Of a stretch of DNA of 64,000 bases, positions 9,865 to 18,179 are shown in pieces. Under the pieces are notes generated by a model. That model made no database searches, was not told the DNA's origin, and saw only the letters and a program-made list of their open reading frames with translations. This stretch comes from Synechococcus sp. M44_DOE_062 (GTDB lineage: Bacteria > Cyanobacteriota > Cyanobacteriia > Thermostichales > Thermostichaceae). Position 1 is the first letter of the stretch. The number at the start of each line of letters is the position of its first letter. Both the position numbers and the translations under genes were made by a program. Location of the stretch: assembly GCA_015295985.1 (NCBI GenBank), contig DVDX01000023.1:104690-168689 (forward strand). Reading direction: 5' to 3'.

Positions 9865-10971
9865 GTGTCCAAGTTCCTTTTAATTGGTTCTACCGAGCCT
9901 TTCAGTGGTAAGTCGGCTGCCATCTTGGGTTTGGCCAAACACCTGCAGCAGCAAGGGATGAAAGTCACCTATGGGAAGCCCATCGGTTCTTGCGAGCGGG
10001 AGGATTGCTCGCTGGAAGGGGGCGATCCAGATATGCGCTTTGTGGCGGAGTCTCTACGGCTGACGATTGACCAAATGCCACCGATGCTGCTCCGGCTCAA
10101 TGAAGAGGCTTTGCTAGCCCAAATGAAGCGAGCTCCGGGGGATCCAGCTCCAGAGTGCCCGGCTGCCCCTCTGTTGGAGTTTGTCCAGCAATCCCCTGCC
10201 GATTTGGTGTTGTTGGAAGGCCCAGCCGATCTTTGTGAGGGGGAATTGTTTGGCTTGTCGCTGGCCAAGATGGCCCAAGCCCTCAATGCTCCAGTACTGC
10301 TAATCAATCGCTATCATTCCCCCTTGGCTGTCGATTCTCTTCTCTATGTCCATCACCAACTGGGATCCCAGTTGGCAGGCGTGCTGCTGAACGATGTGCC
10401 GCCCGACCAGATGCAACCGGCAAAAACGATCATTCGGCCTTTTTTGGAGGGACAAGGGATCCCGGTCTTAGGCATTTTGCCTTCCCATCGCATTTTGCGC
10501 AGCATTAGCGTTGGGGAGTTGGCGCGGCAACTGGATGCCGAAGTGCTCTGCTGCCCGGATCGGATGGACTTGATGGTCGAAGACATTGCGGTGGGGGCGA
10601 TGAACGTCAACTCGGCCTTAAAGTATTTCCGGAAGCTGGATCACAAGGCGGTGATCACCGGCGGAGACCGCACCGATATTCAACTGGCCGCCCTGGAAAC
10701 TTCCACCCTCTGCCTAATCTTGACCGGCAAGCTCCCTCTGGATCCCCGCATTCGGTCTCGAGCAGAAGAGCTGGAAGTGCCGATCCTCTCGGTGGATCTG
10801 GACACCTTCACCACCATCAACCGCATCGAACGGGTTTTTGGGCAGATTCGCCTACACGAGGAGGTGAAAGTCCGCTGCATCCAGGAGCTAATGTCAGCAA
10901 ACTTTGACTTTTCCCGTCTCTATGCCCATTTGGGCTTGACACAACCCCTAGTGTCAGCAGCAGGTGCATAA
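9865..10971 (+). CDS. DRTGG-domain P-loop protein (phosphotransacetylase N-domain-like)
   Basis: 368 aa. The N-terminal half is a BioD-like P-loop domain (IGSTEPFSGKSAAILGLAKHL) with a conserved DLVLLEGPADL stretch. The C-terminal half is a DRTGG domain (TGGDRTDIQLAALETST), of the kind found fused to phosphotransacetylase and in regulatory proteins. No acyltransferase domain is present, so it is not a complete Pta; this stand-alone architecture is common in cyanobacteria and of unknown function. The start is a GTG at 9865 preceded by GGGGAG. It is about 80 nt downstream of ktrB, which may be a separate unit. Confidence 0.82.
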   Translation: MSKFLLIGSTEPFSGKSAAILGLAKHLQQQGMKVTYGKPIGSCEREDCSLEGGDPDMRFVAESLRLTIDQMPPMLLRLNEEALLAQMKRAPGDPAPECPAAPLLEFVQQSPADLVLLEGPADLCEGELFGLSLAKMAQALNAPVLLINRYHSPLAVDSLLYVHHQLGSQLAGVLLNDVPPDQMQPAKTIIRPFLEGQGIPVLGILPSHRILRSISVGELARQLDAEVLCCPDRMDLMVEDIAVGAMNVNSALKYFRKLDHKAVITGGDRTDIQLAALETSTLCLILTGKLPLDPRIRSRAEELEVPILSVDLDTFTTINRIERVFGQIRLHEEVKVRCIQELMSANFDFSRLYAHLGLTQPLVSAAGA

Positions 10972-11135
10972 GAAAAGTTATTGCAGACTTCTCCATATTT
11001 AGTGTCTAAGTAGATAGTTCTCCGAGAACGGGCACTATAACTGATCAAAATAAAATGAGTCCAGTTCTGACGCACTGGCTTCTAGTGTCTGATGCTTTCC
11101 AGTATCTGCAATGATTTCTGCAAAAAAACGCAGGG

Positions 11136-11236
11136 ATCTCTTGTCGGTTTGGCCTACTCACCGAGTTCGAGAGATATCATGCGAGTATTCATCACCTCAA
11201 CACACCACTCCTCCCCCAGATTTTCTGGGGGTTTTT
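11136..11236 (+). ncRNA. Candidate two-hairpin sRNA
   Basis: A 5' hairpin is formed by ATCTCT (11136-11141) with AGAGAT (11170-11175), and above it TCGGT (11144-11148) with ACCGA (11160-11164). An unpaired stretch of about 37 nt containing CACACCACTCCTC follows. The 3' end is a strong terminator hairpin with five T. The hairpin - single strand - terminator plan recalls Yfr1, but the 11-nt Yfr1 core is not intact, so this would be a different RNA. The 5' end is not fixed. Confidence 0.5.
11213..11236 (+). terminator. Intrinsic terminator
   Basis: CCCCCAGA (11213-11220), loop TTT, TCTGGGGG (11224-11231), then TTTTT: a perfect 8-bp stem with a T tract. Confidence 0.85.
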
Positions 11237-11457
11237 GTTCGTGCCATTTTGGCGAGATTCTCCTCTTTCTCTGACTTTACGCGTCAGCGTCACGTAAGCT
11301 GATGTTGACGAGGTTTATACTGTCAGTAGTGTGAGGCAAAGCTTTGCTGGAGTTGAGTACACTAAATGAAGTAATAGGGCTGACATGCCCTTATGTGATA
11401 AGAAAGATGCAGTGTCTGTTGCCCAGCCGAGATCCCAAATCCTCCCACTAGCGTCGG

Positions 11458-11967
11458 ATGAGCACTATAACCAAGGTTTCACGGATGCGCAGCCGCAAAG
11501 GAGCGCGTCCCAGCCGTCTGGTTGCCTGCCCCCAGAGCGGCATTTTCACTGACGGGGGATGTTCTCCCAATCCGGGGCCAGGGGGATGGGCCGTGGTGGT
11601 GGTTCAAGATGATCAAATTGTGGAAGAGTTTTGGGGAGGGGATCTCAATAGCACCAGCAACCGCATGGAACTGACTGGCTTGATTCGGGCTTTGCAATAT
11701 TGCCGTGACACCCAGGGCAATAGCGTGGACACCGTCTACAGCGATTCCCACCTCTGCGTGCAAACCTACAACGACTGGATGGAGCGCTGGGCAGCTCAGG
11801 GATGGCGACGGCGCACAGGCCCAGTGGAAAACTTGGATTTGATCCAGGAGCTGTATCGGCTAAAGCAGGAGTGCCCCCAGGTGCGGGTGGTTTGGATCCA
11901 GGCTCACAAAGGGTTGCGCTGGAACGAGTACGTGGATGAGTTGGTCGCTCGCGCCCGGCCAAAGTAA
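11458..11967 (+). CDS. rnhA: Ribonuclease HI
   Basis: Degrades the RNA strand of RNA:DNA hybrids. The 169-aa product carries an N-terminal basic extension of about 25 residues, then the RNase H fold. The catalytic acids are Asp32 (FTDGGCSPNPGPGGW), Glu71 (NRMELTGL) and Asp96 (YSDSHLC). The His/Asp end motif is in WIQAHKGLRWNEYVDELV. ATG at 11458. Monocistronic by spacing. Confidence 0.95.
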   Translation: MSTITKVSRMRSRKGARPSRLVACPQSGIFTDGGCSPNPGPGGWAVVVVQDDQIVEEFWGGDLNSTSNRMELTGLIRALQYCRDTQGNSVDTVYSDSHLCVQTYNDWMERWAAQGWRRRTGPVENLDLIQELYRLKQECPQVRVVWIQAHKGLRWNEYVDELVARARPK

Positions 11968-12062
11968 CAATTTCTACATATTCCGATGTATGAGGCTGCG
12001 ATCACAGACAGGCTCTAAGTCCATCGCCTATCCTCAAGAGGACGGCTCGTCGCAGGTGTGAT

Positions 12063-13709
12063 ATGAAGACCCAACTTCAGTGCCGGTTTCGTCCTCTCTC
12101 CCTTACGTTGATGGTGGTGGGGGGCTCTTGGCTTCTGGGATCCTGCCAGCTCAGAGGGCCACAAGCGCAGTTGCCCGGCGATGTTCTGCCGGAAACCGTG
12201 CTGGTTCCTCAGTCGGCACCCTTGGTGCTGACCTTCTCTACCCAACCTGAAGAATCATTCCGCACTCACCCTGACCTTTTGGCTCAGTGGGAGAGCTGGG
12301 CGGCAGAAGCTTTGGCTGAAACCGGCAAGGAGTTTTCTCGGGAAGAGATGCAAGCTTGGGCCGGCGAGCAATTCACGATGGCAGTGGTGATCCCCAATCT
12401 GGTGCCTGGAGCTGCCGAGCCAGTGCCCGGGATCCTGTTTGGAGCCAGCACCCGCAACGCCGATTTGTCCGGGCAATTCTTGGCCCAGGTGCGGCAACAG
12501 GCAGCAGCAGAAGGGGCGAACTTCGAGCAGCGCCAGGAGCAAGGGATCACTCTGTATGTGCAAACCAACGGAGAGCCAGGTGAGCGGTGGGTAACTGCTG
12601 AGTTTGGCAACCGCTTTGTGGCAGTAGCCAACGACCCAAGGGTGATGCAGCAGGCGATCGCTGTTTATCGCGGCGAAGCAGAGCCGATTGGCCGCGCTGA
12701 AAGTTTCCGCACTGCTGTTGGCGATCTGTATAAGAAGAGCGGCACGCTGGCCTTTGCCTACTTCAACTTCCAGGCTTTGCAAGAGGATCCCGAATCTTTC
12801 AAAGACTGGATGCAGGATCTGGATCCGGCGACGCTGGGATCCCTGCAGCCCCTGCGCTCTTTGGCCATGGCTGCCCACTGGCAGGAGCAGGGCCTGCGGC
12901 TGCGCATGTTGACCCAGACCGATCCGAAGACCCAGGCGCAGGGAGGGTGGCAACCAGCTCGGGGCGACCTCATTCAGCGGCTGCCCGGCAATGCCTTGGC
13001 GGTGCTGACCACCCAGCAGATTGCCCAGCGCTGGCAAGCTGTTGTGCCTGAGCTGGAAAAAGATCCGTCAGTCAAAGAGTCGTTAGAGGAGTTGCGGGCT
13101 GAGTTTCGTGCCGATACCCGCTTGGACTTGGAAAAAGATCTGCTGGCTTGGATGGATGGGGAGATGGCCTTGCTGGTGGCCCCCGATGCCCAGGCCCATC
13201 CGCTGTTGCAGGGCATGGGAGCAGCCCTGGTAATTGAGACCAGTCAAAAAGACAAGGCCAACGCGGCCCTAACTCAGTTGGATCGGCTGGCTCAAGAATC
13301 CGGAACACGGGTAACAGAAGCCGGTGGACAGGTGACGTGGGCGGATCCCTTGTTCAACCGACCGCTTCTGGTGCGGGCTTGGGAAGGCAACTACCTGATC
13401 GTTACCACCAGCACGGCAGCGCTGCAGACGCTTGCCCAACGCCAGGGCAATTTGCTCCCGCAAACTGAGCCGCTGAAGACCCTCTACGATCAATTGCCCA
13501 AGCCCAACTACGGCTACTTTTTGCTGAATTGGCAAGGGATCCGCACAGTGCTGGAGGCCACACTGCCGGGCGGTTTGGCAAGCTTAGAGCCGGAGGCCCG
13601 CGAGCTGCTGACCCGTGTCGATGGGCTGGGCATCACCAGCTACCCTGCGGGAGATCATGCCTTTGGGCTGGAGCTGCTGGTCACCGTGCCGCCAAAGCCC
13701 CAGCGATAA
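12063..13709 (+). CDS. DUF3352 family lipoprotein
   Basis: 548 aa with an N-terminal hydrophobic signal ending in a lipobox-like LLGSC (about residues 25-29), so probably a membrane-anchored exported protein. The body matches what I recall as the DUF3352 family of cyanobacteria: MVVIPNLVPG..., a repeated pattern around LAFAYFNFQALQ, and WADPLFNRPLLVRAWEGNYLIVTTS. Function is unknown. No enzymatic motif is seen. ATG at 12063; the gene is convergent with the two-component operon that follows. Confidence 0.75.
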   Translation: MKTQLQCRFRPLSLTLMVVGGSWLLGSCQLRGPQAQLPGDVLPETVLVPQSAPLVLTFSTQPEESFRTHPDLLAQWESWAAEALAETGKEFSREEMQAWAGEQFTMAVVIPNLVPGAAEPVPGILFGASTRNADLSGQFLAQVRQQAAAEGANFEQRQEQGITLYVQTNGEPGERWVTAEFGNRFVAVANDPRVMQQAIAVYRGEAEPIGRAESFRTAVGDLYKKSGTLAFAYFNFQALQEDPESFKDWMQDLDPATLGSLQPLRSLAMAAHWQEQGLRLRMLTQTDPKTQAQGGWQPARGDLIQRLPGNALAVLTTQQIAQRWQAVVPELEKDPSVKESLEELRAEFRADTRLDLEKDLLAWMDGEMALLVAPDAQAHPLLQGMGAALVIETSQKDKANAALTQLDRLAQESGTRVTEAGGQVTWADPLFNRPLLVRAWEGNYLIVTTSTAALQTLAQRQGNLLPQTEPLKTLYDQLPKPNYGYFLLNWQGIRTVLEATLPGGLASLEPEARELLTRVDGLGITSYPAGDHAFGLELLVTVPPKPQR

Positions 13710-13751
13710 AACTGTGCCTCTTCTCCTCTTCCCAAGGGCTGGGGGTGAGGA

Positions 13752-14495
13752 CTACAGCCGAATCAGGCCATAGGTGAGGGCATAGCGAACCAGCTCGGTG
13801 CGGCTGCTGGTGCCTGTCTTGTTCAGCAGGCGGGTTACGTACTTTTCCACGTTGCGCACACTGGTCTGCAGTTGCTTGGCGATCTCCTTGTTCATCAGCC
13901 CTTCTGCCACTTTTTCCAGCACCTGCCGTTCGCGCGGCGTGAACTCCACCTTGATGGGTGGGGGCAAGGGAGTTGGGGTGGGGGGCTGAGAGGGATTGGT
14001 TGGGGGAAGAGTTCGCTCTGCCAGAAGCGCCCGAATAGAGGCCAGCTCGCGGGCGACCACTTCAGAAGGACTGGCTGCTCGGGAGCGCTCAAGGAGATTG
14101 GAGACAATGGCCACCAGCTCCTCCGGATCGAAGGGCTTGGGCAGGTAGGCATCGACGCCGGCGCGGTAGCCCTGGATGCGGTCGGCGGTCATCCCTTTGG
14201 CGGTGAGGAACACCACCGGCAGATGGCTGTAGGGCTCCAGTTGCCGCAGTTGCGCCAGGAATTGGTAGCCGTCCATGCCGGGCATCATGATGTCGGAAAT
14301 GATCAACTGAGGCTGCGTCGTGCTGAGCAGTTGCAGGGCCTGCTGAGCGTTGGCAGCAGGGATCACCTCAAAGCCGCTGTCTTCTAGGTAGGCTTGCACT
14401 GCCTCCCGTAAGCCCGGTTCATCATCCACCAACAAGATGCGGGCCGGCGCAGCGGCGGCAGCCGTTTCGGGTTTGCCTTGGGGAGAAGAGGCCAT
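13752..14495 (-). CDS. Two-component response regulator, REC + LuxR/NarL-type HTH
   Basis: About 247 aa. REC domain: acidic pair in LLVDDEPG, phospho-acceptor Asp in IISDIMMPGMDG, and Lys in YLPKPFDPEE. A Pro-rich linker follows, then a C-terminal GerE/LuxR helix-turn-helix (FTPRERQVLEKVAEGLMNKEIAKQLQTSVRNVEKYVTRLLNKTG). I chose the ATG at 14495 because AGGAG lies six bases before it; an upstream ATG at 14540 has weaker spacing. Last gene of a three-gene unit after two histidine kinases, so presumably phosphorylated by them. Targets are unknown. Confidence 0.9.
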   Translation of the reverse strand: MASSPQGKPETAAAAAPARILLVDDEPGLREAVQAYLEDSGFEVIPAANAQQALQLLSTTQPQLIISDIMMPGMDGYQFLAQLRQLEPYSHLPVVFLTAKGMTADRIQGYRAGVDAYLPKPFDPEELVAIVSNLLERSRAASPSEVVARELASIRALLAERTLPPTNPSQPPTPTPLPPPIKVEFTPRERQVLEKVAEGLMNKEIAKQLQTSVRNVEKYVTRLLNKTGTSSRTELVRYALTYGLIRL

Positions 14496-14544
14496 CTGCA
14501 GCTCCTGGGTAGCGTTCAAGCGTTTGGGGGCACCTGCCATCTTC

Positions 14545-15378
14545 CTACTGAGCTGTGGGCAATCTCAGGCGAAAACAGGAGCCTTGGGGGGAGCTTTCCA
14601 CCTGGAGATCTCCGCCCATCCGGGTGGCCAAGTCGCGGCTGATGGCCAACCCCAGCCCCTGCCCCGGCTTGGAAAGATCTGCTCGAAAGAAGGGATCGAA
14701 GATCCGCTCCAGATTCTCTGGATGAATACCGGAACCATTGTCACAGACGGCAACGAACACTTCCCGTTGCAAAGCAGTTGAGGGATCTCCACCCAACTCC
14801 ACCCTCAGCCGGATTTCACCCGGGGGTGGGGTGTACTTGCAGGCGTTGTCGATCAAGTTATCAAGCACCTGCCGCAGGGCGCGCGGATCGGCTTGGACAG
14901 GGGGTAGGGAGGGGGGTAGGACAGCTTGAAAGTGGTGTCCCTGCGTTTCGGCCAAGGCTTGATAAATGGGGATCCACTCCCGCAGCAGGTCGGCCAAGGA
15001 GAGGGGCTGAAGCTGGAGAGGGGCCGGGATCCCATCCAAACGCTCGAACTCCGCCAGCAGCTCTTGCAGATGCTTACACTCCTGTTCAATGCTCAGGCCA
15101 ATCCAGTGATTGCGATCCTCAGGGGGCAAGCGTTTTTGCAGTAACTTAGCCAGCGTGCTCAGGGCGGTGAGAGGATTGCGCATTTCGTGAAGCAAAGTGG
15201 AAAGCTGCTGAGCAGAGAGGGTGACCCCCTTGACCTTCGGTTCTCCAGCTCCGCAGACGGGCTCAGGCTCTGGATGGTGTTCAGCAACTTTTCTGGCTCT
15301 CGGCATGGATCCAATCCCTAGACTCTCCCGGCGCTGGCAGATCGATCCTAGCCCCATCTCCCCTGGATTCCGCCACAT
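14545..15378 (-). CDS. Sensor histidine kinase (soluble, short)
   Basis: About 277 aa, no transmembrane segment. HisKA H-box LLHEMRNPLTALSTLAKLL. The HATPase_c domain is complete: N-box LDNLIDNACKYTP, G1 DNGSGIHPEN, F-box FDPFFRADL and G2 GQGLGLAIS. There is no recognisable sensory domain, only a short variable N-terminus, so the start is uncertain (ATG 15378 or a later Met such as 15306). It lies 37 nt after the upstream kinase-like gene. An intact CA domain here complements the degenerate one of its neighbour. Confidence 0.88.
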   Translation of the reverse strand: MWRNPGEMGLGSICQRRESLGIGSMPRARKVAEHHPEPEPVCGAGEPKVKGVTLSAQQLSTLLHEMRNPLTALSTLAKLLQKRLPPEDRNHWIGLSIEQECKHLQELLAEFERLDGIPAPLQLQPLSLADLLREWIPIYQALAETQGHHFQAVLPPSLPPVQADPRALRQVLDNLIDNACKYTPPPGEIRLRVELGGDPSTALQREVFVAVCDNGSGIHPENLERIFDPFFRADLSKPGQGLGLAISRDLATRMGGDLQVESSPQGSCFRLRLPTAQ

Positions 15379-15415
15379 CCGTGTTGAGACGGTATCGGGA
15401 TCCCAACCGGCTGGC

Positions 15416-16909
15416 CTATAGCTGGCGGGGCAGGTAGATGTTGAGAATTTCCCCCCGACGGGCGCGGTGGCGCACAGTGAGGTAGCCCCCCAAGGCGCGG
15501 AACAAGGTTTGGGTGACAGGAAGGCTGAGGCTCACTGCACCGGTATCCGGCTGCACGACCAACAACTGCCCAATGGCCTGAGGGGATTTGGGCTCTGCGG
15601 CAACAGCGGCGTCGCTGCCCTCAGGTGTGTTGACCTGAAACTGGAGTTTGACCAACTCGCCCGCGCTAACCAACTGGGCGCGAATGTGGCTGCCAGCCGG
15701 GGTACTGCGGGCAATGCGGTCAACCATGCCGAACAGCACTGCTTCCAGCGCTTTGGGATCGCTGACCACATCCGGCAGCTCATCGGGAATCTCCAGCTCC
15801 AGTTGGGATCCCCGCCGTCCCACCTGCTCCTGCCAGCGAGGCAGATTCTGCCGCACCAAGTCCACCAACGCAATGGGCTCTAGCTGGAGCCGACGCCCCT
15901 CCCGTGGGGTGGCAGTGGGCATCACCGTTTCTGTGGCCTGGAAGAACAGCCCAAAGCGGTTGATTTGCTCAGTACATTCGCGGTCGATTTTCTCCACGTA
16001 TTCCCGTACCCGCGGCGGCAGATCGCACCGCTTCAGGATGAGACTCACCAAGGTGCGGATGGTGCTGAGGGGCGTCTGGATCTCGTGGATGAGAGCCCGC
16101 AGCAGTTCTGCTTCCGAAAGGCTGTTCTGTTGGCCTTGACCGGCAGACTGGCCATGGGAAGGAGGAGAGGAAGCTGCCGGGATCCGCCGCTTTTGCTGAT
16201 CTTCTGGCCGGGTTGTGGGCGCAGAGGAGCTCTCGGCCCTGGCGGGGGGTAGGCGAGCGGGCGGGGATCCCGACTCGGCCAAGCTTCCCAGCAGAAGAAG
16301 GCTGCTGAAGCGGGCCAGCACCCGCACGTGGGGCTCCATCAGGGGATGGTGCTTGATCAACTGTTGCCAGAAGGGCAAGCGATCCGGCCTACCCTGTTGA
16401 ACCCGCTGCTCTAGGATCTGCCAAGCCCGATGCACCACCTCCGGCTCAAAAGACACCATCATGCCCCTTTGTCGCGTGTGGGGGTGATGCCCTTGGGCGG
16501 CCACCACCGAAAAAACAGGGGTGAGCACCAGCAAAAAAGGCTCCTCCACCAGGGGATCCCGCGGCAGGAGAGGGATCACTGTCTGGCCAGGGGTCAGGAT
16601 TGACTCAGGGGAAAAATCGGGGGTAAACAGCCAGGGGGCTTCACGGGCTGGCTCCCGCAGCTTCAGGTTGGGTTCTGGAGCGTCGATGGGCGACGGCAGT
16701 TGAGGCAGGGGATCCCGAACCACCCAGGGGGGCCACCAAGACACCGGCCCACCGATCACCACCCCAAACTGTCCTACTTCTTGCCAGAGCTGGAGCAGGG
16801 CTGTCACCGTCTGCTGCCAGGAGCGCTCTCCTGCCCCCGGCAACCATTCCGGCAAGGGCAGATCGGCCCACAAAGCTTCCATCAGGGATAGAAATCGGCG
16901 GCTGTTCAC
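15416..16909 (-). CDS. Histidine kinase-like protein with degenerate ATP-binding domain
   Basis: 497 aa, first gene of the operon, GTG start. The N-terminal ~200 residues may be a GAF-like sensory region, then a low-complexity Ser/Pro linker (about 215-250). The HisKA helix is well preserved (LLRALIHEIQTPLSTIRTLVSLILKR), with the phospho-accepting His. The C-terminal HATPase region keeps the fold outline but lacks the N-box asparagine (VLFGMVDRIARS) and the DxGxG of G1 (QPDTGAVSLSL); only a G2-like segment remains. It probably cannot bind ATP and would need to be phosphorylated in trans, most simply by the downstream kinase. That last step is inference. Confidence 0.8.
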   Translation of the reverse strand: MNSRRFLSLMEALWADLPLPEWLPGAGERSWQQTVTALLQLWQEVGQFGVVIGGPVSWWPPWVVRDPLPQLPSPIDAPEPNLKLREPAREAPWLFTPDFSPESILTPGQTVIPLLPRDPLVEEPFLLVLTPVFSVVAAQGHHPHTRQRGMMVSFEPEVVHRAWQILEQRVQQGRPDRLPFWQQLIKHHPLMEPHVRVLARFSSLLLLGSLAESGSPPARLPPARAESSSAPTTRPEDQQKRRIPAASSPPSHGQSAGQGQQNSLSEAELLRALIHEIQTPLSTIRTLVSLILKRCDLPPRVREYVEKIDRECTEQINRFGLFFQATETVMPTATPREGRRLQLEPIALVDLVRQNLPRWQEQVGRRGSQLELEIPDELPDVVSDPKALEAVLFGMVDRIARSTPAGSHIRAQLVSAGELVKLQFQVNTPEGSDAAVAAEPKSPQAIGQLLVVQPDTGAVSLSLPVTQTLFRALGGYLTVRHRARRGEILNIYLPRQL

Positions 16910-17052
16910 GGAGCTTCTTGACCCATCCTTCCCTTGTAAGGTAGCGGTTGTGGCCCCTCTGCGGCAGGGGAAAACCTCACCTTTTCCAGGGCGGATCCCC
17001 GCCTTACCCAGCGATAAGAATCCTCGCCTTTTGGGGCAGTGGGTCGGTCAAC

Positions 17053-18039
17053 TCAGCCTATCCGTCCATCCGGCAGGGTTGCCCCGCGCAAATTGGCCCC
17101 GCTGAGGTTGGCTGTGCTCAGATCAGCTCGGGTGAGGATCGCCTCGCCGAGATCGGCATTTTCCAGGTTGGTGCGGCCCAAATAGGCGTCCACCAGGTTG
17201 GCCCACCTCAAATCGGCCCCGGCCAGATTGGCCCGACTGAGATCCGTCCGCGCCAGTTTGGCCGAGCGCAGGCAACTGGCGGAAAGATCGGCTCCAGCTA
17301 GATCCGCCTCGCTCAAGTTGGCCTCTGTCAAATTTACTTGGCGAAGTATCGCCTCCTTCAAGTTAGCCCGCGCCATCTGCGCTCCTTGCAGGTCTGCCCC
17401 CAAGAAAGAAACCCCCCTCAGGTCGGTCTCGCTCAGGATGGCCCCCTGCAAACAGGCTTGCTGCAGATTGGCCCCCTGTAAGTTGGCTTTGAGCAGACTG
17501 GCCTCTTTTAGGTTGGCTCCGCTTAGGTCGGCCCGCGTCAAATCCGCTCCCGACAGGTTGGCTCCGCTGAGATCGGCGCGGCTGAGGTTGGCATTGCGCA
17601 GTACCGCTCCCCGGCGGCTATCGAAACGGAGATTGGCCCCCCGCAGACAAGCTCCCCCCAAGTTGGCACTGGTGAGGTTGGCCCAGCGCAGATCCGCATC
17701 CAGGAGGTTGGCATCGATTAACAGAGCTAGCGTCAGGTTGGCCCCGTGCAAATCTGCCCCTTGTAGGGTGGTGCCGTGCAACTGGGCATCCCTGAGATCC
17801 GCCTCGCTCAAGTCCGCCTGGCTGAGGTTGGCCCCGCCAAGGTTAGCCCCAACAAGGTTGGCCTTCTGCAGCTTGGCCCGCCCCAAGAAGGCAAAGATCA
17901 AATTGGCACCGTGCAGGTCTGCTTGGGAGAGATCCACCCCGATCAAATCGGCTCGGCTCAGGTCAAGGGCGGCCAGGTTTTCGCCGGCAAAGTTGATCCG
18001 TCCTGCCCGGTAAAGCCGGAGCAGATCCTTGGCATCCAT
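17053..18039 (-). CDS. Pentapeptide-repeat protein
   Basis: 328 aa, nearly all made of A(D/N)LxG-type pentapeptides (for example ADLIG, ADLHG, ANLTS) after a short N-terminal helix, MDAKDLLRLYRAGRINFAGENL. Predicted to fold as a right-handed quadrilateral beta-helix. About 55 repeats are uninterrupted. Such proteins are abundant in cyanobacteria; most have no known role, and a few mimic DNA and inhibit gyrase. Here there is no toxin or gyrase gene nearby to suggest a job. Cytosolic, with no signal peptide. The long open frame on the opposite strand is a by-product of the repeats. Confidence 0.9.
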   Translation of the reverse strand: MDAKDLLRLYRAGRINFAGENLAALDLSRADLIGVDLSQADLHGANLIFAFLGRAKLQKANLVGANLGGANLSQADLSEADLRDAQLHGTTLQGADLHGANLTLALLIDANLLDADLRWANLTSANLGGACLRGANLRFDSRRGAVLRNANLSRADLSGANLSGADLTRADLSGANLKEASLLKANLQGANLQQACLQGAILSETDLRGVSFLGADLQGAQMARANLKEAILRQVNLTEANLSEADLAGADLSASCLRSAKLARTDLSRANLAGADLRWANLVDAYLGRTNLENADLGEAILTRADLSTANLSGANLRGATLPDGRIG

Positions 18040-18179
18040 AGAAGAGAGGGGAGAGCTTAGAGAAGTGAGAGGGGATGCAAACTGGTGGTCATTCTAGAAG
18101 AAAATCAAGGCGTTTCCCCAGCACTCGGCACGGCTGATCGTGAGTGTTGAACGGGATCCCCGAACAGCGGGCTTGGCTC

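Larger units (their letters stand above)
10972..11457. other. Intergenic region with candidate sRNA
   Basis: About 490 nt without a convincing protein gene; two overlapping 60-codon frames here lack family features and run through hairpins. Contains the terminated folded RNA described separately. A TATAAC box near 11035 could be a -10 element. Nothing else is recognised before rnhA. Confidence 0.6.

Noticed and set aside
11092..11302. Two overlapping 60-codon frames
   Set aside because: They run through the terminator and the hairpins of the candidate sRNA and resemble no protein.
17198..18013. 271-aa open frame opposite the pentapeptide-repeat gene
   Set aside because: It is a periodic mirror of the repeat codons, rich in Arg/Leu/Ala with no domain; the minus-strand reading is a clear family member.
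17053..18039. Gyrase-protecting Qnr/MfpA-type function for the pentapeptide protein
   Set aside because: Pentapeptide architecture alone does not show this, and no quinolone or toxin context is present.
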